36,857 bases of DNA. It comes from Bacillota bacterium. GTDB lineage: Bacteria; Bacillota; Clostridia; Lutisporales; Lutisporaceae. The notes under the pieces are model-generated. The model was not told the DNA's origin. It made no database searches and saw nothing but the letters and a program-made list of their open reading frames with translations. The stretch is taken from positions 1 through 36,857 of the forward strand of contig JALNWH010000005.1 in NCBI GenBank assembly GCA_023230985.1, written 5' to 3'. Shown here one piece after another: positions 1 to 8,812 of this stretch (its first letter is position 1; each line of letters starts with the position of its first letter). The position numbers and the translations under genes were made by a program.

Positions 1-38
1 GCATTATTATGAAAGCTCTAGATATAGGACGTATATAG
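1..38 (+). CDS. flgC: Flagellar basal-body rod protein FlgC, 3' end only
   Basis: The window opens inside a gene whose last codons, read from base 3, give IIMKALDIGRI followed by TAG at 36-38. This resembles the usual FlgC C-terminus (a short helix ending near MKALEIG), and flgC normally sits directly upstream of fliE in Firmicutes. FlgC is a proximal rod subunit. Only about twelve codons are visible, so the call rests on position plus this short tail. The stop is 15 nt before the fliE start. Confidence 0.75.
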   Translation, partial: IIMKALDIGRI

Positions 39-53
39 TGGGAGGGAATAATA

Positions 54-353
54 TTGAGGATTGATTTTCTTGATGGAAATAGTGTTGTTAATATTCCTAA
101 TAAAACCTTGACTAATGTTCAGGGAACAACTAAAACATCTTTTAGCGATATATTAAATAAAAGTTTAAATGAGGTAAATCAATTGCTTCTTAATTCAGAT
201 GAATGGAATGAAAAACTGGCTTTGGGGCAAGTAGAAAATGTTCACCAAGTGACTATTGCAACTTATAAAGCTGAGTTAGCTTTGCAATTTACTATGCAAG
301 TTAGGAACAAAATTATAGATGCTTATAACGAAATTATGCGAATGACTGTTTAA
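54..353 (+). CDS. fliE: Flagellar hook-basal body complex protein FliE
   Basis: This 99-residue protein has the length and C-terminal signature of FliE, the adaptor linking the MS ring (FliF) to the rod. The last 35 residues, with QVRNKIIDAYNEIMRM near the end, match the conserved FliE helix; the N-terminal half is variable as usual. The start is TTG at 54, preceded by GGGAGGG at 39-45. It follows flgC by 15 nt and precedes fliF by 18 nt, as in the Bacillus fla/che operon. FliE is itself exported by the flagellar type III apparatus, so no signal peptide is expected or seen. Confidence 0.95.
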   Translation: MRIDFLDGNSVVNIPNKTLTNVQGTTKTSFSDILNKSLNEVNQLLLNSDEWNEKLALGQVENVHQVTIATYKAELALQFTMQVRNKIIDAYNEIMRMTV

Positions 354-371
354 TATATATGGGGTGTTTAA

Positions 372-2048
372 ATGGGAGAGCTTATCAATAGATTAAAAAA
401 TAGTATGAATGAATTATGGAGCGGATTAGAAAAAAATCAGAAGATTACTATTGTAATTGTTTCTGCTATTTCTATTTTATTAATTGTATTTATCGGAATA
501 TTTTCAGCTATTCAAAGGTATGAAGTATTATATCCCAATTTGGAAGCTAAGGATGCCGGTATGATTCGAGATAAGCTAAAGGAATTTAATGTTCCTGTAA
601 AAGTAGATGGAACTACAATTAAAGTACCCAAAGATAAAATTGATGAATCAAGAATTATGTTGGCGATGGAAGGATTGCCTGCAAATGATTTTACAATCCC
701 TGAAATGCTTAAATCATCTTTTAATGAAACAACTGAAGATAAAAAACAAAAATGGCTTTTATATATGCAAAAAAGCATTGCAAATGGGATTAAATCTTTA
801 GAGGGTGTTGAATGGGCTCAAGTAAACTTGTTTATTCCGGATGATAATGTTTTTATTTTGGAATCTAACAGACTGGATTCAAGTGCAAGTATTATTGTGA
901 AAATGAAACCCGGATATTTATCTTTTGATCCGGCACAAGTTAACGGTATTGTACAATATGTATCTAAGGGTGTTAAAGGGTTACACCCTGATAACATTTC
1001 CATAATTGACGATACAGGCAGATCATTAAAATCTGACGAAGGTTTAGCTATTAATGCCCAAGTAGGAAGACAGCATGAGATACAAGAGTCTGTCAGGCTT
1101 GGTATACAAAATAGTGTTAAAAAATTGCTGGAACCGGTATTTGGAATTAACAATGTAAATGTAATGGCAACTGTAAAGCTAAATTTTGATAGTGAAGTTA
1201 AAAATAAAATCGAATACGAACCTGCTGATACAGAAGAAAATACCGGTGTAGTAAGAAGTAAAGAGACCTATGAAAAAACTTGGGAAAGTGAGGATGAAGG
1301 CGGCATACCGGGTACTGACAGTAATATTGAAGAAATACCCGCATACCCCGAATTGGAAGGTTCAAAATCAGAATATAAAGAAGAAAGAGAAATATTTAAT
1401 TACGAGATAAGCGAAACTAAAACCCAATTAATCAAGGAGCAAGGTCATATTGAAGACTTCTCTATATCAGTGTTAATAGATTCTGATTATAAAATAAAAC
1501 AAGAGGCTGAAAGAAGAAAATTGCTAAAAGAAAATAGAAAGAAAAGCTATGATGAAATATTAAAAGAAATAAAAGAAGAAAATGAACATGGAATATCCGA
1601 AGAGCATCTAAAAGATGCAGAGCAATTAGTCATTACAGCGATGAGGGGCTTAGTTAAAAGACCTGAAAACATAAGAGAAGAAGTCAACGTAGAAGATAAG
1701 ATTATTGTCAAGGCTATGGACTTCGATACATCTTTGAAAGAACAAATTGAAATAGCCAGGATGGGAGAAGCTATCGAAGATAGAAACAAATTGATAAAAG
1801 CTATAGGCTTTGCATCAATGGCATTATTGATTTTAGTTATTCCGGGAATATTGCTTTTAAGAAGAAAAAGAGATGTTACAGAGGGCGTTAGAGCAGAAGC
1901 TGCTTTAACCATGATGGCAGAAATGGAAGAAGTTGGTGATATAGGTTTGGATGAAAAGAATGAAATAAAGAAAAAAATAGAAAAATTTGTATCACAAAAA
2001 CCGGAGCAAGTCGCTCAATTGTTAAAAACTTGGTTAAGCGAAGAATAG
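372..2048 (+). CDS. fliF: Flagellar MS-ring protein FliF
   Basis: FliF forms the membrane/supramembrane ring on which the flagellum is built. The 558-residue length is typical. There is one membrane helix at about residues 25-45, then a long extracytoplasmic part with YscJ/FliF-like ring-building domains (about 50-215 and the following FliF C domain to about 440). A second helix lies at about 477-497, followed by the basic stop-transfer RRKR. The acidic C-terminal tail, ending EQVAQLLKTWLSEE, is the FliG-binding segment of the family. The ATG at 372 follows GGGGTG. The gene lies 10 nt upstream of fliG, its direct partner. Confidence 0.97.
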   Translation: MGELINRLKNSMNELWSGLEKNQKITIVIVSAISILLIVFIGIFSAIQRYEVLYPNLEAKDAGMIRDKLKEFNVPVKVDGTTIKVPKDKIDESRIMLAMEGLPANDFTIPEMLKSSFNETTEDKKQKWLLYMQKSIANGIKSLEGVEWAQVNLFIPDDNVFILESNRLDSSASIIVKMKPGYLSFDPAQVNGIVQYVSKGVKGLHPDNISIIDDTGRSLKSDEGLAINAQVGRQHEIQESVRLGIQNSVKKLLEPVFGINNVNVMATVKLNFDSEVKNKIEYEPADTEENTGVVRSKETYEKTWESEDEGGIPGTDSNIEEIPAYPELEGSKSEYKEEREIFNYEISETKTQLIKEQGHIEDFSISVLIDSDYKIKQEAERRKLLKENRKKSYDEILKEIKEENEHGISEEHLKDAEQLVITAMRGLVKRPENIREEVNVEDKIIVKAMDFDTSLKEQIEIARMGEAIEDRNKLIKAIGFASMALLILVIPGILLLRRKRDVTEGVRAEAALTMMAEMEEVGDIGLDEKNEIKKKIEKFVSQKPEQVAQLLKTWLSEE

Positions 2049-2058
2049 AGGTGGCTGT

Positions 2059-3072
2059 ATGAATAAATATGGCAAAGGTTTATCCGGTATTCAAAAAGCT
2101 GCAATACTTTTAATAGCGATAGGACCTGATAAATCTGCATTAGTGTTTAAGCATTTAAAAGAAGAAGACATTGAACAGCTAACTTTAGAAATAGCTAATA
2201 TGAGAACAGTAACACCTGATGAGAAAGATGAGGTTTTAGATGAATTTTATCAAATTTGTCTTGCACAAGAGTATATATCAGAAGGTGGAATAGCTTATGC
2301 AAAAGAAATCTTAGAAAGAGCATTAGGAAATCAACAAGCATTAGAGGTAATTAATAGATTAACTGCTTCGCTACAGGTCAGACCTTTTGATTTTGTAAGG
2401 AAAGCAGATCCCGCACAATTATTAAATTTTATTCAAGGTGAACATCCTCAGACCATAGCACTTATTTTATCTTATTTAAGACCGCAACAATCATCTATAA
2501 TACTATCTTCTCTCCCACAAGAGAAACAGGCGGATGTAGCGCGTAGAATTGCTCTTATGGATAGAACTTCTCCGGAAATAATTAAGGAGATTGAGAAAGT
2601 GCTGGAAAAAAAACTATCAACAATGATGAGCCAAGACTACACTTTAGCCGGTGGTATTCAAGCAATTGTTGACATTTTAAATTCGGTTGATAGGGGTACC
2701 GAAAAGAACATAATGGAGACACTAGAGCTTCAAGATATTGATTTGGCGGAAGAAATTAAGAAGAAAATGTTTGTATTTGAGGATATTGTGACACTTGACA
2801 ACAGATCGGTTCAAAGAGTTATTAGAGAAGTTGAAAATAATGATTGGGCACTTGCACTTAAAAGCTCCAGTGAAGAAGTTTCGAAAACAATATTTTCAAA
2901 TATGTCCAAGCGTTTAGCAGAAATGATAAGTGAAGATATGGAATATATGGGTCCTGTTAGGCTTAGAGATGTAGAGGAAGCACAGCAAAAGATTGTAAAT
3001 ATAATCAGAAAACTTGAAGATTCCGGTGAGATAGTTATTTCCAGAGGCGGGGGAGATGAAATAATTGTATAA
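2059..3072 (+). CDS. fliG: Flagellar motor switch protein FliG
   Basis: FliG is the rotor protein that binds FliF with its N-terminal domain, FliM with its middle domain, and the MotA stator with its C-terminal charged helix. The protein is 337 aa, as expected. The EHPQ motif of the FliM-binding middle domain is at residues 128-131. The C-terminal torque helix region is at about 225-246, with FEDIVTLDNRSVQRVIREV and its alternating charges. The ATG at 2059 follows GAGGTGG. The 3' end overlaps fliH by 8 nt, suggesting coupled translation. Confidence 0.98.
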   Translation: MNKYGKGLSGIQKAAILLIAIGPDKSALVFKHLKEEDIEQLTLEIANMRTVTPDEKDEVLDEFYQICLAQEYISEGGIAYAKEILERALGNQQALEVINRLTASLQVRPFDFVRKADPAQLLNFIQGEHPQTIALILSYLRPQQSSIILSSLPQEKQADVARRIALMDRTSPEIIKEIEKVLEKKLSTMMSQDYTLAGGIQAIVDILNSVDRGTEKNIMETLELQDIDLAEEIKKKMFVFEDIVTLDNRSVQRVIREVENNDWALALKSSSEEVSKTIFSNMSKRLAEMISEDMEYMGPVRLRDVEEAQQKIVNIIRKLEDSGEIVISRGGGDEIIV

Positions 3073-3811
3073 AGTTTATAAGGCAGAAAAAGTCAATCTC
3101 GGAAAGCCTAAACCTATCAAACATATTGAAATTAAACAAGTAGAAACATCAGTGCATAATAACGATATATTACTTAATGAAAAAAACAAGGATGAAATTG
3201 CAAAAGATATAATTGAGCAAGCCAAAATACTATATGCTGATATTATTGATGAGGCCAATGCTGAAGCCATAAAAATAATCCAAAATGCAAATACCGATAT
3301 AGAAAAATCTAAGAATAAAGAATTACAAAGGGCATATCAAGAGGGACTAGAAAAGGGTTATAAAGAAGGAAGATTTGAGGCAGAATCAATAATCAACCAA
3401 GCAAAAGCTATAAAAACATTTTTGGAACAAAGAAAAAATGAAATACTGAAAGAGGCGGAAGAAGAAGTTATTAAATTGGTATTGGAAATTACGAGAAAAT
3501 TAATTGGACAAGAACTGAAGCAAAACAATGAAGTGATTATTAATCTTATAAAACAAGCTTTAGCAAAGTCCGCTTATAAAGAAAAACTAACAATTAAAGT
3601 AAGTACTGAAGATTATATAAATGTTTTAGAAAACAAAGAAATTATTGAATCTTTAGTAGAAGGTATTTCTGGGATAGAAATAATTGAAGATAAGTTTTTA
3701 GAAAAAGGAGATTGCATTGTAGATACACCGGGAGGTCAGATTAATACCGGGATGCAATTACAAATTAAAGAGCTGGAGGAAGCTTTTTTATATGTTTTGA
3801 AGGATAAGTGA
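3065..3811 (+). CDS. fliH: Flagellar assembly protein FliH (export ATPase regulator)
   Basis: FliH is the peripheral-stalk-like partner that dimerises and holds the FliI ATPase at the export gate. The 248-residue protein is rich in Lys/Glu/Ile and largely helical. A predicted coiled coil covers about residues 45-150, with glycine-spaced repeats (YQEGLEKGYKEGRFEAE) characteristic of FliH/V-ATPase E-like subunits. A C-terminal globular FliH domain covers about 150-245. The start is TTG at 3065, inside fliG, behind GGGGGAGATG. It ends 4 nt before the fliI start. Confidence 0.93.
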   Translation: MYKVYKAEKVNLGKPKPIKHIEIKQVETSVHNNDILLNEKNKDEIAKDIIEQAKILYADIIDEANAEAIKIIQNANTDIEKSKNKELQRAYQEGLEKGYKEGRFEAESIINQAKAIKTFLEQRKNEILKEAEEEVIKLVLEITRKLIGQELKQNNEVIINLIKQALAKSAYKEKLTIKVSTEDYINVLENKEIIESLVEGISGIEIIEDKFLEKGDCIVDTPGGQINTGMQLQIKELEEAFLYVLKDK

Positions 3812-3815
3812 TTAT

Positions 3816-5129
3816 TTGGAAAAAATTGATTTTAGTAAATATATAGATATCCTAAAAAAGAAGGATTTTGCTAGTTATAGCGGTAAAGTATCAAGAATTA
3901 TAGGTTTAACTGTTGAATCCATTGGACCTGCAGTTAATATTAATGAGTTATGCGAGATTTATAATATAAAAGATGATAATCCGATATTGGCTGAAGTAAT
4001 AGGTTTTAATGATAATATAGTAAGCCTCATGCCCTTAGGTTCTTTGGAGGGAATAGGTCCGGGCAGTCCTGTAATTGCTACAGGAAAAAGGATGTATGTC
4101 TCTGTTGGATATGAGTTGATTGGCAGGGTTTTGGATGGATTAGGAAAACCTATAGATAAGATAAATAATTCTGAAAGTAAAGTATTATATCCTATATATA
4201 ATGAACCACCGAACCCGCTGATAAGAAAAGTTATAAAAACACCGCTTTCTTTAGGGATTAAGGCTGTTGACGGTCTTCATACAATAGGAAGAGGGCAAAG
4301 AATAGGAATTTTCGCAGGCAGCGGTGTAGGAAAAAGCACATTAATAGGTATGATTGCAAGAAATACTGAAGCTGATATTAATGTAATTGGACTCATAGGT
4401 GAAAGAGGCAGAGAGGTACGGGAATTTATAGAAAATGATTTGAAGGAAGATGGTTTAAAAAAATCTGTAATAGTAGTTGCAACTTCTGATCAACCCGCTT
4501 TGATAAGATTAAAAGCGGCATATGTGGCTACTTCTATTGCAGAATTCTTTAGAGACCAAGGCAAGGATGTGTTGTTTATGATGGATTCCCTTACACGATT
4601 TGCAATGGCTCAAAGAGAAATAGGGCTCTCTGTTGGAGAACCACCGGTATCAAGAGGTTATACACCTTCCGTTTTCTCGGTACTTCCAAAGCTTTTAGAG
4701 AGAACGGGTGCCTCGGATAAGGGTTCAATAACTGCAGTTTATACGGTTTTAGTGGATGGCGACGATATGAATGAACCAATAACAGATTCAGTTAGAGGCA
4801 TACTGGATGGCCATATTGTATTATCAAGAAATTTAGCTAACAAAAATCATTATCCTGCAATAGACATCTTATCAAGTATTAGTCGATTAATGCCGAATAT
4901 AATTACAGATGAGCATAAACAGATTGCTAATACTCTGAAAACGATTCTTTCTATTTATAAAGAATCGGAAGACTTGATAAATATTGGTGCTTATCAAAAA
5001 GGAAGTAATAAGGAAATTGATTTTGCTATTGATAAGATAGGCAAGATAAATGATTTCTTGAAACAAGATGTGTATGAGAGTTTTAATCTAGAAGAAACTG
5101 TAGAAAAAATGTTAAAAATCCTTGAATAA
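3816..5129 (+). CDS. fliI: Flagellum-specific ATPase FliI
   Basis: FliI is the F1-beta-like ATPase that unfolds and delivers substrates to the flagellar type III export gate. At 437 aa it is full length. The Walker A motif GSGVGKST is at residues 168-175, and the Walker B strand DVLFMMD ends at Asp257, followed by SLTRFAMAQRE, diagnostic of the T3SS ATPase family. The first 90 residues form the N-terminal beta-barrel domain. The start codon is TTG at 3816 behind AAGGATAAG. It lies between fliH and fliJ, its two direct partners. Confidence 0.98.
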   Translation: MEKIDFSKYIDILKKKDFASYSGKVSRIIGLTVESIGPAVNINELCEIYNIKDDNPILAEVIGFNDNIVSLMPLGSLEGIGPGSPVIATGKRMYVSVGYELIGRVLDGLGKPIDKINNSESKVLYPIYNEPPNPLIRKVIKTPLSLGIKAVDGLHTIGRGQRIGIFAGSGVGKSTLIGMIARNTEADINVIGLIGERGREVREFIENDLKEDGLKKSVIVVATSDQPALIRLKAAYVATSIAEFFRDQGKDVLFMMDSLTRFAMAQREIGLSVGEPPVSRGYTPSVFSVLPKLLERTGASDKGSITAVYTVLVDGDDMNEPITDSVRGILDGHIVLSRNLANKNHYPAIDILSSISRLMPNIITDEHKQIANTLKTILSIYKESEDLINIGAYQKGSNKEIDFAIDKIGKINDFLKQDVYESFNLEETVEKMLKILE

Positions 5130-5138
5130 GGTGATTTT

Positions 5139-5579
5139 ATGAAACTATATAAATATAAATTTGATAGAATTCTCTCATATAGAGAGAGTATCGAAAGAAA
5201 TCAGAAGATGCATCTTAGCTTATCAATAAAAAGGTATATAAAAGAGAAAAATAAGCTACTTAATTTGAATGCTGATTTAAATAAAAATTTTGATGATTTT
5301 AGGAATAGTATTGCAAAAGGCATGACTATTGGAGAGTTATTAAAAATAGAGGAAAACCAGAATTATTTAAAAGAAGTAATTAAAAAAAAGACAATTGATG
5401 TTAAAAATGCGGATAATGATGTAAAAGAAAATAGAGTTAAGCTAATTAAAGCAATGCAAGACAGGAAGGTATTAGAAAGATTAAAAGAAATTGATTTGCT
5501 TAATTACAATTATGAATTACAAAAAGAAACAGAAAAAGATCTGGATGAAATAATAGGTTTCAAACATAATAGACCTTAA
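5139..5579 (+). CDS. fliJ: Flagellar export protein FliJ
   Basis: FliJ is the antiparallel coiled-coil central-stalk-like subunit of the FliHIJ export ATPase complex. The 146-residue protein is almost entirely helical and charged. It begins with YKYKFDRILSYRE, the typical FliJ N-terminus. It has no membrane segment. ATG at 5139 is preceded by AAGGTGAT. Sequence conservation in FliJ is low, so the call depends on the N-terminal pattern, length, helical character and its place right after fliI. Confidence 0.92.
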   Translation: MKLYKYKFDRILSYRESIERNQKMHLSLSIKRYIKEKNKLLNLNADLNKNFDDFRNSIAKGMTIGELLKIEENQNYLKEVIKKKTIDVKNADNDVKENRVKLIKAMQDRKVLERLKEIDLLNYNYELQKETEKDLDEIIGFKHNRP

Positions 5580-5595
5580 TAGTGGAGGGAGCTTA

Positions 5596-6228
5596 ATGCA
5601 ACAGGCTAAATCAGATAAAAAAAATAAAGCTATAGGAAAAAAGCACTCCAAACTGCAAAATTTTTTTTTAGTAATTGTCATTTTGTTTTTAACAAGCATA
5701 ATCGCCATTGCAGGTATTTTCTTCTTTAATATTGGCGGAGGCAAAACAATTATATTAAAAACAGTTTCCAATATTCCACTTATTGGTAATATACTAAAGC
5801 CGGTTGTAGAGAACAAAACTCCGGAAGAATTAAAAGAAGAAAAGTTACAAGCTGAAAAGAGTGAAATAGCATTGCAAACAAAGCAATTGGAAGAAAAGAT
5901 AAAAGAAATTGAAGAAAAAGAAAATGATTTAGCTATAAAAGAAAAGGCTTTAGAAAAAAAAGAAAAAACTATTAATGAAAGATTAAAACTAGTAAATGAA
6001 AAGTTAAATAGTGTAGAAGAACAAGTAGAATATTTTGAAAAGATGAATCCGGCAAATGCTTCACTAATACTATCGAATATGGAAAGTAAAGGTGCTGTTG
6101 TGCAAATATTAAGAAATATGAGCAAAGATAAAAGCAGCAAAATACTTACACTCATGGATCCTCTGCAAGCTGCACAAATTTTAGAAGAAATAAAAGAACT
6201 TGAAAGATTTGAGCTTTTATCCGACTAA
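5596..6228 (+). CDS. MotE/YlxF-like membrane-anchored coiled-coil protein
   Basis: This 210-residue protein occupies the position of Bacillus ylxF, between fliJ and fliK. It has a basic N-terminus, one membrane helix at about residues 23-46, a long Lys/Glu coiled coil at about 75-145, and a C-terminal helical domain (about 150-205) resembling the MgtE N-domain/FliG superhelix family, with MNPANASLILSNM and MDPLQAAQILEE repeats. Family members are named MotE in databases after a rhizobial motor chaperone, but its function in Firmicutes is not established. The fold suggests a protein-protein scaffold at the motor or export apparatus. ATG at 5596 follows GGAGGG. Confidence 0.85.
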   Translation: MQQAKSDKKNKAIGKKHSKLQNFFLVIVILFLTSIIAIAGIFFFNIGGGKTIILKTVSNIPLIGNILKPVVENKTPEELKEEKLQAEKSEIALQTKQLEEKIKEIEEKENDLAIKEKALEKKEKTINERLKLVNEKLNSVEEQVEYFEKMNPANASLILSNMESKGAVVQILRNMSKDKSSKILTLMDPLQAAQILEEIKELERFELLSD

Positions 6229-6258
6229 ATTGTTTTTAACTATTTAAAAAATTGCACA

Positions 6259-6288
6259 TTGAAAACCAAATACTTAAGATGGTATAAA
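6259..6288 (+). promoter_or_regulatory. Candidate sigma-A-type promoter upstream of fliK
   Basis: A -35-like TTGAAA at 6259-6264 is followed after 18 nt by TATAAA at 6283-6288. A TGG at 6280-6282 forms an extended -10. Transcription would start about 30-40 nt before the fliK ATG. The match is reasonable, but AT-rich DNA gives many such matches by chance. The reason for listing it is the unusual gap length at this point of the operon. Confidence 0.4.
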
Positions 6289-6295
6289 TACTTAA
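6268..6295 (+). repeat. Two 10-bp direct repeats in the fliK upstream region
   Basis: The sequence AAATACTTAA occurs at 6268-6277 and again at 6286-6295, 18 bp start to start. The second copy overlaps the candidate -10 box and the first lies between -35 and -10. A weaker related AATAACTTAA follows at about 6302. Such an arrangement could be an operator, but no protein is assigned. Confidence 0.6.
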
Positions 6296-6344
6296 TGCCT
6301 TAATAACTTAAACAATATAATAACAAATGGAAGGGGGTGATAAT

Positions 6345-7739
6345 ATGAATTTTTTAGAAGTAATGAGTCCATCTCTTGAAATACCTTTTGAACTTAACAA
6401 TAAAATGCATCCCAAAGACATGGAAAAGAGAAATAGCTTTAAAGAGTTTTTAAATACAGCATTGTTAAATAACAATAACACCGGTAAAAAAAATAAATTA
6501 AACAAGATAATTTCAGAAAGAATAGATAAAATAAATAAGCTAAATGACGATATGGAAGTAGATAAATTTGAATCCTTTAAAATAACAAAAAATAAAGCTA
6601 TAGAAACCGGAATTGATTTCAATGAAAAGAGCAAAGAAATTAAAAAGCCGGATGCTGTTGAAAAAGAAATAAAAGCTAACAAATTAGAAGAAATGATTAA
6701 ATTACTTGAAGATCCGCAATTGATAAACGAAGAGATTTTATTATTTTTGCAAAAAATAATTGAAGCACTTGAATTACAAATTAATGGTTTTAAAGAAACA
6801 GAGGAATCAGACGCAGGTATAATTGCACTAGTAGACGATGGGTATATTCAGGGGGATGGGGAAGTATTAGAACTTTTAAATCAGATGCTGGATGAATTAA
6901 AACAAAGAAATGATAATAAGCCGGTTTCCGAAAGCAATATACAAATTAAAGATTTACTAATGGAATTGGAGGAACTTACCAAAACCAAAGGAACAGTTTT
7001 AGAAAATAATGAGATAAATAATGGGGATATCAATTTTAAATCTAAGAGCAAAGAGCCTTTATCAGTTGACTATGAAACTACAGAAGAAAAGACGGGTATT
7101 AAAAAGAGAGATACAACTGATAAAAAAGATACAAATGTAGAAAATCCGGGTAATGAGGAAAAGGATGTACCGGATATCGCTCTGGAAAAGGAAAATAAAA
7201 AGAATGATGCCGGTGGTATTAAAGACTATGAAGAAAACATCCCCATGGTAGACAGAAGTGCAAAAGCGGATTTTTCAAAAAATCAAAAATTTGATACTAT
7301 AGCTAAACAAGCTGAAACAATAAAAGCGGATGTTTTTAAACAAATAACGGGTAAAATTAGACTTGTTTCTAGCGAAGATTTTTCAGAGATTAGGATCCAA
7401 CTAAAGCCTGATAACCTTGGAAAATTATTGTTAAAGATTGTTCTTGATAAAGGGGAAATTATAGCAAAGTTTACTGCAGAAAATAACCATGTAAAAGAAA
7501 TAATTGAATCAAACTTCTCCGAATTAAAGGACTCATTGCAAGAAAGGGGTATAAACGTCCATAGTTTAAGTGTTTCTGTAGGAAATGAGAAAAGATGGCG
7601 TAATAATGAAAGCAACCAACCAAAAGGTGCCGTTAGACAAAAAGGTTTAAAGAGTATGGAAATTGAAGATATAGATTATTACCAAGAAAAAGTTAATCCT
7701 TATTCAATAAAAGAAGGTACCTTAGATATTAAAGTTTAG
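6345..7739 (+). CDS. fliK: Flagellar hook-length control protein FliK
   Basis: FliK is the secreted ruler that measures hook length and switches export specificity through FlhB. The first 340 residues are a low-complexity, Lys/Glu/Asn-rich ruler region. The C-terminal Flg_hook domain (about residues 335-420) is recognisable from IRIQLKPDNLGKLLLKI and a later LQERGINVHSLSVSVG. The start is ATG 6345, placed 5-8 nt after AAGGGGGTGAT, giving 464 aa; an ATG at 6327 six codons upstream has no Shine-Dalgarno. It is followed by flgD, as usual. Confidence 0.93.
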   Translation: MNFLEVMSPSLEIPFELNNKMHPKDMEKRNSFKEFLNTALLNNNNTGKKNKLNKIISERIDKINKLNDDMEVDKFESFKITKNKAIETGIDFNEKSKEIKKPDAVEKEIKANKLEEMIKLLEDPQLINEEILLFLQKIIEALELQINGFKETEESDAGIIALVDDGYIQGDGEVLELLNQMLDELKQRNDNKPVSESNIQIKDLLMELEELTKTKGTVLENNEINNGDINFKSKSKEPLSVDYETTEEKTGIKKRDTTDKKDTNVENPGNEEKDVPDIALEKENKKNDAGGIKDYEENIPMVDRSAKADFSKNQKFDTIAKQAETIKADVFKQITGKIRLVSSEDFSEIRIQLKPDNLGKLLLKIVLDKGEIIAKFTAENNHVKEIIESNFSELKDSLQERGINVHSLSVSVGNEKRWRNNESNQPKGAVRQKGLKSMEIEDIDYYQEKVNPYSIKEGTLDIKV

Positions 7740-7751
7740 GAGGTGGCAAAT

Positions 7752-8360
7752 ATGGCAGTAAGTAGTGTGAATTCAGGTGGGACATATATTCCAAGTTCCA
7801 ATGAAACTAAAGAATATAAAAACATGTTAGATAAAGATGCTTTTTTGAACCTTTTGGTAACACAACTTCGATATCAAAATCCGCTTCAGCCAATGGAAGA
7901 CAAAGAATTTATAGCCCAAATGGCACAGTTTAGCACATTGGAACAGGCACAGAACTCAAATAAAATAACGAAGATGAATTCGGCATATAGCATGGTAAAT
8001 AAACTTATAAGTGCAACTGTAAAAGATGAAACAGATAAATCAGTAGATATCATAGGTATTGTTGAAAAAGTAAAAGTAGAAGGAAACAATATTTATTTAG
8101 TGGTAAAGGATAAAGAGATACCTTATGAGAACGTTAAAGAAGTAACCGACTTAATCTCACCACTGGAGCAAACGGAGATATTAAATCAAAGTTTGAAATT
8201 CAATATAGGCTATTCCATGCTAGGAAAGCTGGTGAAAGCTAGACAAGGGGATATGGAAGTAGAAGGGATTGTGGATTCTATTAAAAGCAAAGACGGAAAA
8301 ATACAACTGAGAATTGGAGAAAAGTATATAACATTAGATGAAATCTATGAAGTAGAATGA
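7752..8360 (+). CDS. flgD: Flagellar hook-capping/scaffold protein FlgD
   Basis: FlgD forms the cap under which hook subunits assemble. The conserved N-terminal region at about residues 30-70 contains FLNLLVTQLRYQNPLQPME and then FIAQMAQFSTLEQ, diagnostic for the family. The C-terminal part carries the beta-rich domains. The start is ATG 7752, 5 nt after AGGAGGTGG (7738-7746), giving 202 aa; the upstream in-frame GTG at 7743 lies inside the Shine-Dalgarno. It ends 22 nt before the TIGR02530 gene. Confidence 0.95.
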   Translation: MAVSSVNSGGTYIPSSNETKEYKNMLDKDAFLNLLVTQLRYQNPLQPMEDKEFIAQMAQFSTLEQAQNSNKITKMNSAYSMVNKLISATVKDETDKSVDIIGIVEKVKVEGNNIYLVVKDKEIPYENVKEVTDLISPLEQTEILNQSLKFNIGYSMLGKLVKARQGDMEVEGIVDSIKSKDGKIQLRIGEKYITLDEIYEVE

Positions 8361-8382
8361 TGTATTGCTTAGAGGTGATATG

Positions 8383-8778
8383 ATGGATGATTATAAATTA
8401 AACATTAATAGAACTATGATACCCATTGTGAAACCAAAAACTCCTGTTAGAACACCGGACAAGCCTAAAGCAAGCAAAGGGATAAGCTTCGATGAGGTTT
8501 TAGATAAGGTTATAAGCAAAGAGCAAAATGTTAAGTTTTCTAAACATGCTCAGGAAAGATTAGAAAAAAGAAATATCGAATTTACAACACAGGATATAAA
8601 GAACATTAATAATGCAGTTGAAAAGGCTGCTCAAAAAGGTTTGAAAGACACCTTGATAATTATGGGAAATACGGCTTTGATTGCAAATGTAAGAAACAAA
8701 ACCGTAATTACCGCAACAACGGATGAGTCCTTACGAGATAAGATTTTTACAAATATTGACGGAGCTATAATTATTTAA
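8383..8778 (+). CDS. TIGR02530-type flagellar operon protein
   Basis: This 131-residue protein lies between flgD and flgE, where Clostridia and some Bacilli carry the TIGR02530 flagellar operon protein. A Pro/Lys-rich N-terminus (residues 1-40) precedes a compact domain with FSKHAQERLEKRNIEFT, which is the recognisable core. It then ends in beta-strand-like segments (LIIMGNTALIANV, KTVITATT). There is no signal peptide or membrane helix. Its molecular role is not established; position suggests hook assembly or regulation. Start ATG 8383 is 5 nt after GAGGTG; ATG 8380 and TTG 8365 are worse placed. Confidence 0.85.
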   Translation: MDDYKLNINRTMIPIVKPKTPVRTPDKPKASKGISFDEVLDKVISKEQNVKFSKHAQERLEKRNIEFTTQDIKNINNAVEKAAQKGLKDTLIIMGNTALIANVRNKTVITATTDESLRDKIFTNIDGAIII

Positions 8779-8803
8779 GCCGGACCTTTTATAGGAGGCT
8801 TAA
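8775..8803 (+). promoter_or_regulatory. Inverted repeat spanning stop codon and an AGGAGG upstream of flgE
   Basis: TTAAGCC at 8775-8781 and GGCTTAA at 8797-8803 are perfect 7-bp arms around a 15-nt loop. In the loop CCT (885-87 of the 8700s block, i.e. 8785-8787) can pair with AGG at 8793-8795. The arms include the stop of the TIGR02530 gene and part of the AGGAGG at 8793-8798. The structure could mask that Shine-Dalgarno. No T-run follows, so it is not a standard terminator. Confidence 0.45.
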
Positions 8804-8812
8804 CCCTTTTGA

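Larger units (their letters stand above)
6229..6344 (+). other. Intergenic spacer between ylxF-like gene and fliK
   Basis: At 116 nt this is the largest gap in the otherwise tightly packed flagellar part. It holds a candidate promoter (6259-6288), a 10-bp direct repeat (6268-6277 and 6286-6295), and the strong fliK ribosome-binding site AAGGGGGTGAT from 6331. No small ORF with a convincing Shine-Dalgarno was seen in it. Confidence 0.6.

Noticed and set aside
6259..6344. SigD-type promoter (TAAA-N15-GCCGATAA) before fliK
   Set aside because: GCC occurs at about 6297 but no TAAA at the right distance, and the -10 does not match. Only a sigma-A-like candidate was kept.
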